DNA of 64,000 nucleotides from Aedes albopictus (lineage: Eukaryota > Arthropoda > Insecta > Diptera > Culicidae). The stretch covers positions 450,484,980-450,548,979 of the forward strand of contig NC_085137.1 of assembly GCF_035046485.1 (NCBI RefSeq), read 5' to 3'. Position numbers and translations under genes: made by a program. A model generated the notes under the pieces. It worked only from the letters and a program-made list of their open reading frames with translations, ran no database searches and had not been told where the DNA came from. Each line of letters starts with the position of its first letter. The stretch's first letter is position 1. Below are positions 33,780-46,406 of this stretch, piece by piece.

Positions 33780-36510
33780 CCTTGGAGTCTTCCTAGCATT
33801 CGTCCTGCGATTCCTTCAGGAAATCCTGCGGGTCATCTTTGCGAAATTCCTCCTAGAACTCGACGTTCCTTCTGGGATACCTTCAAGACTTACTCCTGGG
33901 ATTCCCCCAAGAGTTCCTTCCTGGATTCTTCCAGTATTTCTGCCTTCGATTCTACAAGCATTTCTCCAAGAATTTCTCCACAAATTGAGATTCTTCCAGG
34001 AATTTCTCTCAGGATTTTTTTTTGATAAATTCCTCATAAAATTCCTCCCGGGGTTTCTACTGGAATTCCTCCTGGATTTCCTGCAGGCGTTTCTATTGGG
34101 GTTCCTCCAGGAATTCATCTTGGGATTCCTCTATAGAAATTCCTCTTGGAATTTCTCAAGGAATTTTTCCTAAGCATTCTCAAGGAATACTTTCCGGGAT
34201 GTTTCGAGGAATTCCTTCTACAACAGTTGTAACCGTGATTCCTTGAGAAATTCCTCCTGAAATTCCTCCACGAATTTCTTCTGAGATTTCTCCAGGGTTT
34301 CCTCCCGGGATTCCTCTAGGAATTCTTCCTCGGATTCCTACAGGATTTCCTTCAAGGACTCATCCAGAAATTCCTTCTGGGATTTTCTCAGAAATTCTAC
34401 CTAGGATTCTTCCAAGCATTTTTCTTGGGATTTTTCCAGGAGTTCCTTCTAGGTTTTTTCAGAAATTACTTCTTGGATTCTTGCAGAAATTCCTCCCAAG
34501 ATATCTCCAGGAATTCATCCTGGAGTTCCTGAAGGAATTTCCCTTGGGGTTCCTCTAGAAATTCCTTCTGGTGATCTTCCAGAAATTCCTCGTAAGGTTC
34601 TTCCAGAAAATCGTTCTAGAATTCTTCTAGGAATTTTTCCTTGGATTCCACCAGATATTTCTCCCAATTTTTCTATTCCTCCTTCATTCTATTGGGATTC
34701 CTTCAGAAATTCCTAATGAGTTTCCACCAGAAATTCCTACTGAGATCCCTCCAGGAATTCCTCTTGAGATTTCTCCAGGAAATCCTACTGAGATTTCTCC
34801 AGGAAATCCTACTGAGATTTCTACAGCAAATCCTACTGAGATTTCTCATAAGCATTGCTTCTGGAGGAATTCTTAGTGGAATCCAAAAAAAAAAATTCTG
34901 GAGGAATTCCTGAACAAATCCCTGGAAGAATTGATTCAGAAATTCCAGAGTTATTGCCTGTTATAATACAAGGAAGAGTTCCAGGAAGAATCCCAGGAGG
35001 ATTTCCTGAAGGAATCGCAGGAGGATTTAATGGAGGAGTCCCAGGTGGAGCTTCTGGAAGAATTCCTGAAGATTTTCCGAAGGTATGCCTGGAGTATTCC
35101 CAAAAGAAATCCTGGAGAAATCTTTGGAGGAACACCTTAAGAAACCTGAGGAGAAATTTCTGTAGGAAGCCCCGCAACAAAATTTAGAAAAATCTTAGGA
35201 GAAATTTATAGAAAACCTCCCAGGATTTCCTGGAGGAATCCCAGGAGGATTTCCTGGAAGAATCCTAGGAGGATTTCCTGGAGGAATTCAAGGAGGAATT
35301 CACGGATGAATGCCAGGAGGAATTCCTGGAGGAATCCCATGAGGAATGCCAAGAGGAATACCTGGAGGAATGCCAATAGGAATACCTGGAATTCCTGGAA
35401 GAATCCCAGCAGGAATGCCTGGAACAATCCCACGAGGTACTCCCAGAAGAATGCCTAGAGGAATTCCTAAAGGATCCCCTGAAGGAATACTTGGAGGTAT
35501 TTTTGGAGCAATCCACGTTGGAATTCCAAGTTGAATCCTACGACAAACTCCTAAAGGACTTCCAAGTGGAATCCTAGGATGAATTCCTAGAGGAATTCTA
35601 GGACGAATTGTAGAAGGAACCCCAGAAAAAACTCATGTAAGAATCCTTGGAACAATTCCTGTAAAATTTCGTGGTGGAAGCCTTGGAAAATTCAGAGAAA
35701 AATGGCTGAAGGAATCCAAGAATTAATTCCCGGAGGATTCCCAAGAGGAATGGCTTGGATGAATTTCTGGAGAAATTCTTGAAGGCCTTTTTGGAGAAAC
35801 CTCAGGAGGAATTCCTAGAGATATACCAGGAGTAATTGCCATAGGAAGCTCAGGAAGATTGACAAAGATGAATTCCAAAAGGAATCCCAGGAGGATTTCT
35901 TGGGGGAATCATAGGAGAATTTTCTGGAGAAACTCCAAGAGGAATTCTTGGATTGGGATTCTTCCCAGGAAGAATTGCTGGTAAAATCTCAGAAAAAAAA
36001 ACCTGTGAGTATCCTAGAAGGAATTCCTGGAGATATTCTTGAAAGAATTCCTAGAGGATTCCTTAGAGTAATATCTGAAGAAATTCGAAGAGAAATTCCT
36101 GGAAAAATCCCAGGAAGAGTTATTGGTGGAATACCAAAAGGAAGCTATGTAATAATCCTAGGAAGAGCTCCTCTAGGAATCCCGAGGAGGATTTCTTGGA
36201 GGAGTCCTAGGAGGAATTCCAAGGAGGATCCAAGGAAGCTTTCATGGAGGAATCTGAGGAGAAATTCACGCAGGAATCCCATGAGGAATTCCTGGAGGAA
36301 TTCCTGGAGGAATCCTTGGAGGAATTCCAGGCAGAATCCCTGGAAGAATCCCAGGAGATTCCTAGAGGAATGCCAAGAGGAATTCCTGGAGGAATGTCAG
36401 TAGGAATGCCAGGAAGAAAGAGAGAAATCAATGAAGGAAGTCTAGGTGGAATCCTAGTATGAATGCCTAGAGGATTTTCAAGTGGAATCCTAAGTTGAAA
36501 TCCCGGAAGA
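33780..36510 (-). repeat. 3-kb module, copy C (inverted)
   Basis: Reverse-orientation counterpart of copy B. For example, the inverted forms of GAAACATCCCGGAAAGTATT (32838) and of the AGATCACCAGAAGG block (about 32438) are at 34186-34205 and about 34571-34586. Confidence 0.75.
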
Positions 36511-39500
36511 ACTCCAGGATAAATTGCCGAAGGAATCTCAGAGGAAACTCCTGTAATAATCTGTGGAGTTTTTCTAGGAGTTTTTCTAGGTGTTTCTCTT
36601 CGATGAGTTCCAGCGGGATTTTTTATGGGAGTTCCTCCAGGTATGCCTCTTGGAGATCCTCTTTCTTTAGGTGCATTCCTTCAGGAGTTCCAAGAGATTT
36701 TTTTTTCTAAAATTCTCTTCGGGGATTCTTTTGGGAGTTCCATCAAGAACTCCTCTAGGAATTCCTCTGGGAATTGCTCTAGGAGTTCCTCCAGGTATAC
36801 CTCTAGGACTTCCTCCTGGAATTTCTCTGGGTGTTCCTCTCGGAATTCTTCCAGGAGTTCCACCTTAAATTCCTCATGGAGTTTCTTCAGCCATTTCTCT
36901 AGGAGAAATGAAACTCCCAGAGCAATTCCCGGGGAAACTCCGGAAGAATCACTCGAGGAATTCATGGAGAAACTCCAAGAAAAAGATTCCATTGAAACTT
37001 CTAGAGGAATATCAGGATCGCCTGCAGAAATTCTCGGGGTATCTCCCCAAAGAATCACCGGAGGATCTGCTAGAAAGAAATTCCTTGAGAACTGGTAGAG
37101 CAATTTCGGAGGAACTTTTGAAAAGTCCTTGAAAATACTCCGACAGGATTTCTTAGAGAAACTTTAGTTTAATTCCCGGAGAAACATACACACAAAATCT
37201 CAAGAAGAACTCCAGGAGGAACTTATAGAGAAATTTTTGAAGGTACTCCTATAAAAATTCCCGACGGGATTTCTTACAGGATTTTTAGAGGAACTCCAAG
37301 AGGAATTTCGGGAGAAACTCATAAAATAATTCCTGGATGACCTTTGAAGAAAATTGCTTACGACACTCTTTGGGATATTCAAGTAATAATACCCGGAGGA
37401 ACTCCCAGAGGAATTCCCGGTGAGATTTTAGGAAAAAAAAAATCCTATGAAACTCCTAGAGAGGAATTCCCAGAAGACCACCTAGATGAATTCTGAAGGG
37501 AACTCCAAGAAGTATTTCTGGAGGAACCCCTGGAGCAACTCCCAGAGGAATTCGTGGAGAAATTGTAAGAGAAATTACTGAAGAAAACAATTAGAAGAAT
37601 TTGCGGTGGAAATCCTGGGTAAATATGCGGAGAAACACCTTGAGGAATTCCCGAAGGAACTTCCATAGGAATTTTCGGAGGTAATTTTGGACGAATTCTA
37701 CTGGTGTCGCTAATTATACGTAGAGCAATTTCCGGAGGAACTCCAAGAAAAAAAAAATACATTGTAACTTCTAGAAGAAATCCCGAACGACAGCATAGAG
37801 GAATTCCCGCAGGAACTTTAAAAATAAATTCATAGAATAGTTTTTGAAACACCTGTAGAGAAATTGCTGAAGAAACTCCTTGAGGAACAAGGAGAAAGTC
37901 TTATAGAAATTTTTGGAGCACCTCCTAGAGGAACCCCCAATGAAGCTCCCAGGGGGACTCTTAGAGAAATTCTTGGAAGTCCTAGAAGAATTCCCAGAGA
38001 GACTTCTAGTTGGTATTCTAGGAGAAACTCCTGGAGAAATTCCTGGAGTTACTCGTAGAGGAATTTCTGAAGGAATTTCAAGATGAGTTTCTGAAGAAAT
38101 TTCAAGAAGAATTCCCGAAGGATCCACTCGTGGAATTCTTGAACGAACTAAAAGAAAAAATCCCGTAGGAGCTCCTAGAAGAATTTCAGGAGGAACTCTT
38201 AGAAAAAAATCTGGAGAAATTTGTAGAGGAATTCTCGGGAGAGATACTCCTAGAGGAATTCCAGGAGATATTTCTTAAAGATTTTTTGGAGGAACGTCTG
38301 AAGAAATTGCTGGTTGACGACCAAGAAGAACTCCCGGAGACACTCCTAGAAGAATTCCCGGGAGAACTTCTAGAGAAATTCCTGGAAGAATTTCTGAAGG
38401 AACTTCTTGAGGTATTTCTGGAGGAACTTCTAGAGGAATTCTTGAAGGAATTCTAGTAGAAATCCCGGCAAAACTACAGGAATTCTCAGAGATACGAACG
38501 TACGAACTCTTAGAAAAAATCCCATTTGAATTTCTAGAAGAATTTCGCTGAGGCCTCCTTATAAATTGCTGGAGGATCCTCTAGAAGAAATCTCGAGAAA
38601 ACTTTTTGGGGAATTTTTGGAGGACCCCCTAGAAAAAAAAAATCCGATTGAAACTCCTAGATGAATTTCCGGAGGACTGACTAGGGAAATCTCGAGATAT
38701 TCCCTGAAGAACTCCCAGAAAGAAATCTTATAAAAACTTGAAGATCAATTTCCAGAGGAGCTACCTGAAGAATTTATAGAAGAATGTTTAGATAAATTCC
38801 TGGAAGAATTCCTAGACGAGATTCTGGTGAACTTTTTGAAGAAGTTCCGGAGGAACTCCTAGAGGAATTTTTGGAGGAAATCCTAGAGGAATCTAGGATC
38901 TAGATTCCCGGAGAAACCCATCGAGAAAATACTGGGGTAGGAACTCCTTCAGGAATTCCCGGTTAAACTCCCATAGGCATTTCCTGGAGAACTTCTCGAG
39001 AAATTTATGTACGAACACTTAGAAAAAATCACATTTGAAAAATTTCCAAAAGAACTCCTAGGAAAATTCTTGGAGGAACTCCTAGAATAAAATCAAATTG
39101 AAACTCCTAGAGGAATTCCCGGAGCAACTCTTAGAAAGAAATCCGATAGGAGCTCGAAGAGTAATTTCCGGATGAACCTCTAGAGGAATTTTTGATGGAA
39201 CTCCCAAGAAAACTCCCGGAAGGACTCCTAGCGAAATTCTTGGAATTCCTAGAGTAATTTTCGGGGAGACTTCTAGAAAAAAAATCCTCTTGGAACTTCT
39301 ATAGCAATTCGAGAAACTCCTCGAGGAATTCCTTGAGGAATCCTCGGAGAATCTCTCAGAGAAATTCTAGAGAAATTCCCGGATGATCTCATAAAAAAAT
39401 CCAATCGGTACTTCTGAAAGAGTTTCCGGAGAAACTCCTAGAAGAGCTTCTTGAAAAAAATTTGGACGAATTTCTGGTAGAATTCTCCGAGAAACTCCTC

Positions 39501-40790
39501 GAGGAAATCCAGGAGTAACTCGTGAAAAAAGGCATGTTCAACTTCTAGAGTAATTTCTAGAGGTATTCCTAGAGATATTTCCGGAGAGATTTCTCAAGAA
39601 ATTCTTGGAGGTACTCCTACAGGAATTAGAGGTATACTACTTAAGAATTGTTTGGAGGAGTTCCTGGAGGAATTGTTGAATGATCACCAAGAGTAATTCC
39701 CGAAAAAATTCTTAGGATTCCCGGAAGAACTTGTACAGAAATTCCTGGAGGAACTCCTAGAGTAATTCTTGGAGGAAATCCTAATAGAATTCCCGGCGAG
39801 ACCATAGGAACTCATGGATAAACTTCTAAAGGAAGCCCCGCAGAGACTGCTGGACAAATTACTAAGGGTGGGAACTCGTTCAGGAATTCCCGGAGAAATT
39901 CCTATAGGCATATCCGGAAGAACCTCTCGAAGAATTCCAGAACAAACTCTTAGAAAATATGCATTTGAACTTTTCAAAGGTTCCTAGAGAAACTTCTGGA
40001 GGAACTCTTAGAGGCAATCTCAAGAGAGCTCTTTGGGGAATTCCTAGAGAAACTCCTAGAAAAAAAATGCAATTGAAACTCCTAGAGGAACTCGCGGAGG
40101 ACCGACTAGAGAAATCCCGAGGAATTCTTTGAGGAACTCCTACAAAGAAATCTCATAGGCACTCGAAAAGCAATTTCTGGAAGAACTTCTAGAGGAATTT
40201 CCGGAAGAACTCAAGAAGAATTCCTGGAGACACTCGAAAAAGATTTCACGAAGTAACTTCTAGTGAAATCCCTAGAGAAACTTCAAAGAGTTTCCTTTGG
40301 CAGTCCTCGAGGAATTCCCGGAGGAACTTATAGAAAAAATCCTACTTCTAGAAGAATTTCTAGAAGAAACTCCTAGACAATCTCCTAGAGGGATTCCTTG
40401 AGGATTTTCTACAGGAGATTTGCGAGGAACTTTGGGAAGAATTCTCGGAGGAACTCCCCAAGAATATCCTGGAGAAGCTCGTAGAAAAAAAATCTTTTGA
40501 ACTTCTAGAAATTTTCTGGAATTTCTTGGTTGGGCTCCAAAAGGTATTTCTGGAGACACTTCCCAAGGTATTTCCAGAGGAACTCGTAGAGGTACTCCTA
40601 GAGGATTTTTTGGAGGAACACCTTGAGGATTTCCGGGAGGAACTTCTCAAGAAATCTCCTGAAGACTGCCTTGAAGGACACCTTGAGGAATTCGTGGAGG
40701 ACCTCCTAGAGAAATTTCTGGAGGTACTTCAAGAGGAATTCCTAGAGAAATTCTCGAAGGAAATCCATTGAATTTCTAGATGAATTTCCG

Positions 40791-42400
40791 GATGATAAAA
40801 AAATATTCACCGATCCACCCAAAATCATCGGGTATACCATATATGATTTCTATGAAATTCGTAGCTCTCCTATGAGTCGACGCTTACAGCCGACTAGAGT
40901 TTCGAGCAGTTTTATTTTCTCTGTATGTTTGAATGAAATATGTTAAATAAATTTGAATCTATAAAATGTTTCTGTTTTGTTTAAGTTTTGAGAAGATTTA
41001 GTTTATTTTCTCTTAGTTTTCCATGTAAACCTTGAATTGCAATCAATGCAATGCAATGAATGCAAATCAATGCATTTGCTGCTACATAAAATCATTGATT
41101 GAGTATTCGAGCAACTTGCTCGAACTGCACGAAATCATTTTCATAGCAACTATTTCGCAGCTACCAAACGCACCTGCCCTGCCAGGACGGCGTTTGTTTA
41201 TACCGTGCTCTATTGTTCTCCCATCTGCGGGCATCCATCCACAGCCTTCAGCCGGGAGAGTTTTTTTTCTCTTCTGCTTTGTTGGTATCGACTGAAATGA
41301 GAAAATTGAGGTCGGTGTGGATCACCGTTTTGGTGGTTGCCAATAATGATTTGAGATCTATCTTTAGATACAAGAGGTTTGATAAGTCTAACCATTTATG
41401 ATTCCATGCTGTGATAGTATTTAGTTTCAATATAAATGAAAACACAATGAAATGCTCGATGAAACAATAGTGGAAATCTTCTCCGACGTCAAGCATAATA
41501 AGAAGTAACTCTGCTTGTTATATATAATTCGCCATGCATTTTATTGCTGTATCAATACAATACACTTATTCTTGTTCTATTTCTTCGTAACTCCCGTCTT
41601 TTGGACTCAACCTGCTACTTAGCTTATAATTATAAAGCAAATAGCTAAGTGGTTTCTATGATCAATGAATCATTTTCGCATTCTTATATCGTATATGCAT
41701 GCAAAGATACCCATAGCCTTGGATAACAACGATAATTTTTGTAAAGTTTATGTACTGATCAAGAAACGAGCTCAGACACCATCAGTATATTCTTGATGAA
41801 TACCCGACCTTTTACTGAGCCAGTTATATTCACATCTTTCATTATTATATTTGTTTACATTATTTTCTTTCTCTGCAAATCTTCTACCATATCCATGTTA
41901 TAACTTTTGTCACTGAGGACAAAATGAAAACCAGAATGTTGATACAAAACCATCTTGTACAACTTTGGCTATACTGAACCATAAACTCATTTCAAAATAA
42001 TCCTGGCCACACTGCCAACCCCGAACGAGTGGGACAAGCTGCCTCTCCGAGAGAGCTAAAACGTGCTTTTTCAACGGCAGCACGTGGTAATTTCAAATTT
42101 TCAACGGACGAGCTTGACCTCAGACCTTAAGTCTCGAACGAGCCTGGAGGTCCGTTGGAATGCCCGTAACTCCATGAAACTTTTGGAGCACCTCATTATT
42201 AAACTTGAAACAAAACATGCTAACAGTTTACGTTATGCCAGCGCCATGAAAGGATGATGGATTCAGAAAGTGTGATGTGATACTCATTTAAACGCATCTA
42301 CATCAGTCGTTTGCATTGAGTGAGAATTACTTATGCTCAATTTATAGTAAGATTTTCAGAAAATGCTCAACATTTATGTAGTTTTCAACAATGGGCAAAT
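40791..42400. other. Non-array AT-rich stretch
   Basis: The array stops abruptly at about 40790. The rest is AT-rich with an ATGCAAT/AATGCA-rich patch at 41036-41075 and short frames (61-95 codons) lacking features. Nothing recognised. Confidence 0.4.
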
Positions 42401-42639
42401 CACCCTATTTGCGACATGTGATGGGGATTCGACTCCGGACAATCTTAACCAGTAGTGGATGTGAAGAAACGTGTTTAGCTGTAACGCCGTTTCTTCGGCT
42501 ACCGTCCAAACCATTCCGTACAGGTGGCCTCGAGTAGTGGCAGGGTCAGTCGCAAATAAAAGGTGGGCTCAGCGTTTGGAGCCGGCTACGCAAGTCATAC
42601 CGATACCCTGCGGTTTAACTTGATCCTGCTATGGGACAG

Positions 42640-43270
42640 ACTTGGAACACTCCGTGATAAGTCGCTGACATGGAATCAGTCAACTAGGCTGGATTAGAGC
42701 ACGCTGCCCCGGAAAGATTCGGAGCAGACGGAAGTCCTAACACAGCTTCGTTTCAGGTGTATGTTGAGCAGATTCCAAAACTCCCCCTTGCTAAGAGAAA
42801 AAAAATACGTTGCTGCAATGATCTTGATGGAAGCTCTATAGTATTGTGGCAGTACAGTCAACGCAATCATCAACGAAGCAGCCGAAGGTACCGGTGGGTT
42901 CCTACATTGAACGCAGTTTACGGAGCGAATGGTTCGACGATAATTGTTGAGAGATTTTGGAGGTGAAGGAAGGGCGGTCATGCTGCAGCATGTAACCCGT
43001 CAGAATGTGCTGTATCATTGCAAAAAAATGAAAAAAAACAGCAAATGTACAAAACGGTAGCCTCTTGACCGACCAACGTAAGGCGAGAGCAATATAGGTT
43101 TGGTACAAAGAACTTGAAAACGGGTGGTCATGTCACAGGAGAAAGTGTCCACGTCAAGACAAAAGAGAGCAGGGAATAAAACAGCTCCAAAAAACTGCTA
43201 AGCAGCTGAAACGGATGGTATCGCACTCTTTACCAATGAAGTTGTAAACCCAAATAACCGGAACAAGAAG
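42640..43270 (+). pseudogene. Decayed non-LTR retrotransposon fragment (endonuclease-RT linker)
   Basis: Pieces in shifting frames resemble the region between endonuclease and reverse transcriptase of RTE-like elements: NAIINEAAEGT (about 42860), RSEWFDDNC (about 42920; the family often has W-F-D-x-E/D-C), a basic segment around AAMLQHVTRQNV (about 42970) and a later K/R-rich stretch. Stops and frameshifts are frequent. No catalytic domain is present in the fragment. Confidence 0.45.
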
Positions 43271-43299
43271 CTGGGAACTTAAATCAGTAATGCATCACA

Positions 43300-44456
43300 G
43301 GTGGATTTCAGCTATCCTCTGTGCTTGTGTGAACAATTGAGTTCATTTTTTGCTCAGTTGCCACCACATTTCGCGCGAAGAAAGCAAACCGACGCCGGCC
43401 GCCATAAAGGTCATTTGGGGCGGTAGCTGTAAGCCAAAATATAAACAGAGCACGCATGATGGACAGCAACACCATATATCTTCTTCTTCGTACTGATTTT
43501 CGCCGGCTCTAGTTTATTTGCAGATAGCTACTCACGTTTCGGAGCCCGCTTGCTAGTCATGCACGTCAAGCGATTGTTTTGCGAAACAGCAACATATACC
43601 TACCAACTTACCAGGTATCGCTTCGTCTGACAGTTCGCAAACCATGAGCACCACCACCGGTGGTCGCTTCAAAATCTACCATTTCCATCGCGGATTTTTG
43701 GAAAGGAAATGTTCCACGTCTCCGATGCTCGGCGATCGGATCGCGATCAACCAGCAACCCAGCATCCGACCGGCGAAGCGATGACGAGAAAACATATGCG
43801 CTCTTGTTTTTACTCGCCCGTCCCGTGCGGCGATCGATGACCTGATTTCGAACAATCGGACTAATTGTGATATTCGTTGGTATGTGTTGCTAGTCCTATG
43901 ATCAATTTCTCGATAGCTCCGCCTCATAAAAAAACAACCGTTGGCCAAGCCCGGGCTTTGACATGTTTGAACAGCTGGGGGACCGTAAAAACATCTAGAG
44001 CTAGACCATCTCCGCGCAACGGTCGCGGTCGCTGATCGACAGCAGCGACTTTCGAAAGTACATGCGGTTTCCCCGTGGATATGGGACACTATTGCCAACA
44101 TGTGGTTCACTTGCGCTTGGATTCAGTGAAACTGTTTGCAATTAGCATAAGCATATGCTCGATTTAAGACGACGACGACGGCAGTGGTATGATCCGGTGA
44201 CTGTGGTGTTCAACGGAAGGGCCCCGCAACTTCGGCCAACACCTAGCAGCTAATAAAGACTGCCAGCCAGCGTTATGGCAGCAGCAGTGAAGGAAGGAGA
44301 TTAAAATTAGACCGACGCGCTTAGTGGGCAAGTAAATAATTGCGCCAGTATTAAGGTATAGAATGCTCTCGGGGCCAATCAAGAGGAACGCAGGAAGGAA
44401 GATTTTTGTAAGAGCAGTGGTTCTCAATTATTGCGAAGACCACTTTATCAACAAGA
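43300..44456. other. Single-copy-looking segment
   Basis: Balanced base composition and no obvious repeats. A 144-codon minus-strand frame at 43676-44110 and short plus frames have no recognisable domains. Possibly flanking or 5' sequence of a host gene; no gene model can be supported. Confidence 0.3.
43644..43784 (+). CDS. Short ORF in GC-rich context, unknown (46 aa)
   Basis: ATG in a favourable context (AACCATGAG) opens a 46-codon frame beginning MSTTTGGRFKIYHF and ending in a basic tail before TGA at 43782. No family match was recognised. A minus-strand frame overlaps it. Low confidence. Confidence 0.15.
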   Translation: MSTTTGGRFKIYHFHRGFLERKCSTSPMLGDRIAINQQPSIRPAKR

Positions 44457-44464
44457 CTGGGAGC

Positions 44465-45426
44465 TAAGGTGGCCCACACTTATATGAAAATCAAAAATGT
44501 CCAAAAATGTCAAGTCTTACCTCGTAAATCAGTTGTTTTGGACTCCCAGAAGCTGCGTTCAAAATTTGAGCAAAATCGGTTGAGCCTAAGGGGGCGCTCA
44601 AAACGCTTGAAGTTTGTATGGGAAAACTTATGCATGCAGAAATTTTAAGTTTTCGAATTTTGCTGCTAGATGGCGCTGTAAGCGTTCAATAATCAAACCC
44701 TTTTGTATTATTGTAGGTGACTATATTCCAAACAACTTTGCCGAAGACCGCAAAATGATCCAACGTCTGCGTAAAAAACTATACCCTTGGTAAAGTGAGG
44801 ATAAACTATATTGTTGTTTTTCTAATACATGTAAAGGAATAATATCAATAATGAAATCTCAATACTTTGCCTCACTTTGCCTAGGGTATTGTCTATCCGG
44901 TAGGAATCAGGACAGACATTCAATCAAAAATGGTCATTTCCTTGGACCACAAGTGTCTCATCTGTTTCGCATCTAGTGCGCTGTGTTGCTGACAACAACG
45001 GGAAGGATGCGCACTACTTTTAACATGATTCAAAAACGTCGCGAGTTGGGTCGCGTCGCGACTTGATTGTGCGAAGTCCGGTTTGGTGGCGGCCCGACAA
45101 TATAACTTTTTTTCACAGGCGTCGGATCACTTCGCGGTCTTCGACAAAGTTCTTTGGCATATAGTCACCTACAATAATACCAAAGGGTTTGATTATTGCA
45201 CGCTTACAGCGCCACCTAGCGGGAAAATTCGAAAACTTAAAATTTCTGCATACATTTGGGCAAGTTTTCCCATACAAACTTCAAGCGTTTTGAGCGCCCC
45301 CTTAGGCTCAACCGATTTCGCTCAAATTTTGAACGTAGCTTCTGGGAGTCCAAAACAACTGATTTACGAGGTAAGACTTGGAATTTTTCGAAATTTTTGT
45401 TTTTGATATAAGTGTGGGCCACCCTA
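44465..45426. mobile_element. hAT-like element with about 330-bp inverted arms
   Basis: The left end TAAGGTGGCCCACACTTATA and the inverted right end TAGGGTGGCCCACACTTATA begin long arms that stay collinear (GGTTGAGCCTAAGGGGGCGC; GATGGCGCTGTAAGCG; GCCGAAGACCGCAAAATGAT) to about 44770 and from about 45110. An 8-bp target duplication CTGGGAGC flanks it (44457-44464 and 45427-45434). The 962-bp element has no transposase frame. The 8-bp duplication and TAGGG-type end favour the hAT superfamily. Confidence 0.85.
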
Positions 45427-45449
45427 CTGGGAGCTCTCCCAGTTTCCCA

Positions 45450-46318
45450 CACTGAGGCAAAAATACTTAGGAATTTAATAAGTCGCAACTTATGAATGGA
45501 TGATTTTTCTGCTTCATTACTCACTTATTTATTTTATAGTTTTTGCGAATGCGTTCCATATCTACAACTTATGATTGACATAAGAAACATGGTTGTGAAA
45601 AAGCCATAATTGAAATCTATGAAAATCTTTACAATGAGGGTATGGATTCCAGCTAGTTGCGTATTAGACAAACAAGCATTACTCACAGATCAGTTTTGGA
45701 GCATACGGACACTCGAAATCAGAATGAATTTAATTTAAGTGCCATAAATTCCCCCAAATCAGCAACAACAATGGAATTCTACGTAAGTGACACGATCGAT
45801 TCTTCTTAATTGATCCTAGTGTTGTTTATAAAAGTGACAAGAAGCAAGTTCGACTGCATTCTATGGTGAAAACAAACCATGAAAACTTACATTCTTAAAT
45901 GAAAATACAGTCGAATACGCTCCTTGTCCTTTTATTTCAAGTGATCGATGAAGAGAAATCGATCATTTTACTTACGCGGTACTTCAAGACACATGACATG
46001 AGTTGAAGCAGAACTATTTCATCAAAAAACCATACTATATAAATATACGAATATCATTCTGTTTAAGACATGACAATCATAACTACCAATATTGATTTCT
46101 ATAAGTCTTGATCGTTGATTTCAATAATTGCAAACATACGATAGTTATAATTTTTATCCAATGATGTTCCTAAGCAAAACTTATGATTTTGGTAAGTGAC
46201 TGGACATAAAAATTTTCTCTCTCAATCGTAAGTGAAATTAATGATTTTCAACAATAATCGTAGTGTCACCAAATCTTAAGGGGATCTTATGTTTTTTCTA
46301 AGTTTTTTTGCCTCGGTG
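45450..46318. mobile_element. TIR element CACTGAGGC (869 bp)
   Basis: CACTGAGGCAAAAATACTTA at the left is matched inverted by TAAGTTTTTTTGCCTCGGTG at the right. The interior has scattered ACTTATGA/TCATAAGT palindromic motifs. CA lies on both sides. Only 15 bp separate it from the preceding element's duplication. No coding capacity. Confidence 0.75.
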
Positions 46319-46406
46319 CATATAAACGACCATCGACGCGAACGGCAGCGCCTCTGCTTAGTTAAGGTGGCAACCCAGCATCACAGTGGTAGTGAAATTT
46401 TTACCA

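Larger units (their letters stand above)
28521..38496. repeat. 10-kb imperfect palindrome centred near 33.52 kb
   Basis: Positions x and about 67042 minus x are inverted copies over two arms of roughly 5 kb. Anchor pairs: 28701-28716 with 38303-38318 (GTCAACCAGCAATTTC); 29939-30361 with 36681-37103, where the inverted 140-codon frames are equal in length and nearly identical; 32838 with 34205. Coordinate sums stay within about 66970-67090, so indels are small and balanced. Homology ends near 28521 and 38496. Identity is high in the outer arms and lower near the centre. Confidence 0.9.
24220..40790. repeat. Main 12-bp GAATTCC array (16.6 kb)
   Basis: The window's dominant feature. The 12-bp monomer approximates ATTCCTCCAGGA and often pairs with ATTCCTCCTGGG into a 24-bp dimer. 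The monomer has no stop codon in any of its six frames (IPPG, FLQE, SSRN and SWRN, PGGI, LEEF), and 12 is a multiple of three, so indel-free stretches stay open on both strands. All frames here (up to 245 codons) are explained that way. One non-array break lies at about 32707-32750. Polarity switches near 27.36, 28.49, 30.13, 30.46, 32.2, 33.42, 34.85, 36.59 and 36.90 kb; from there to 40.79 kb it is GGAGGAAT. Confidence 0.95.

Noticed and set aside
28521..38496. Palindrome as an assembly artefact
   Set aside because: The arms carry many independent substitutions and small indels, unlike a duplicated contig. Not formally excluded without reads.
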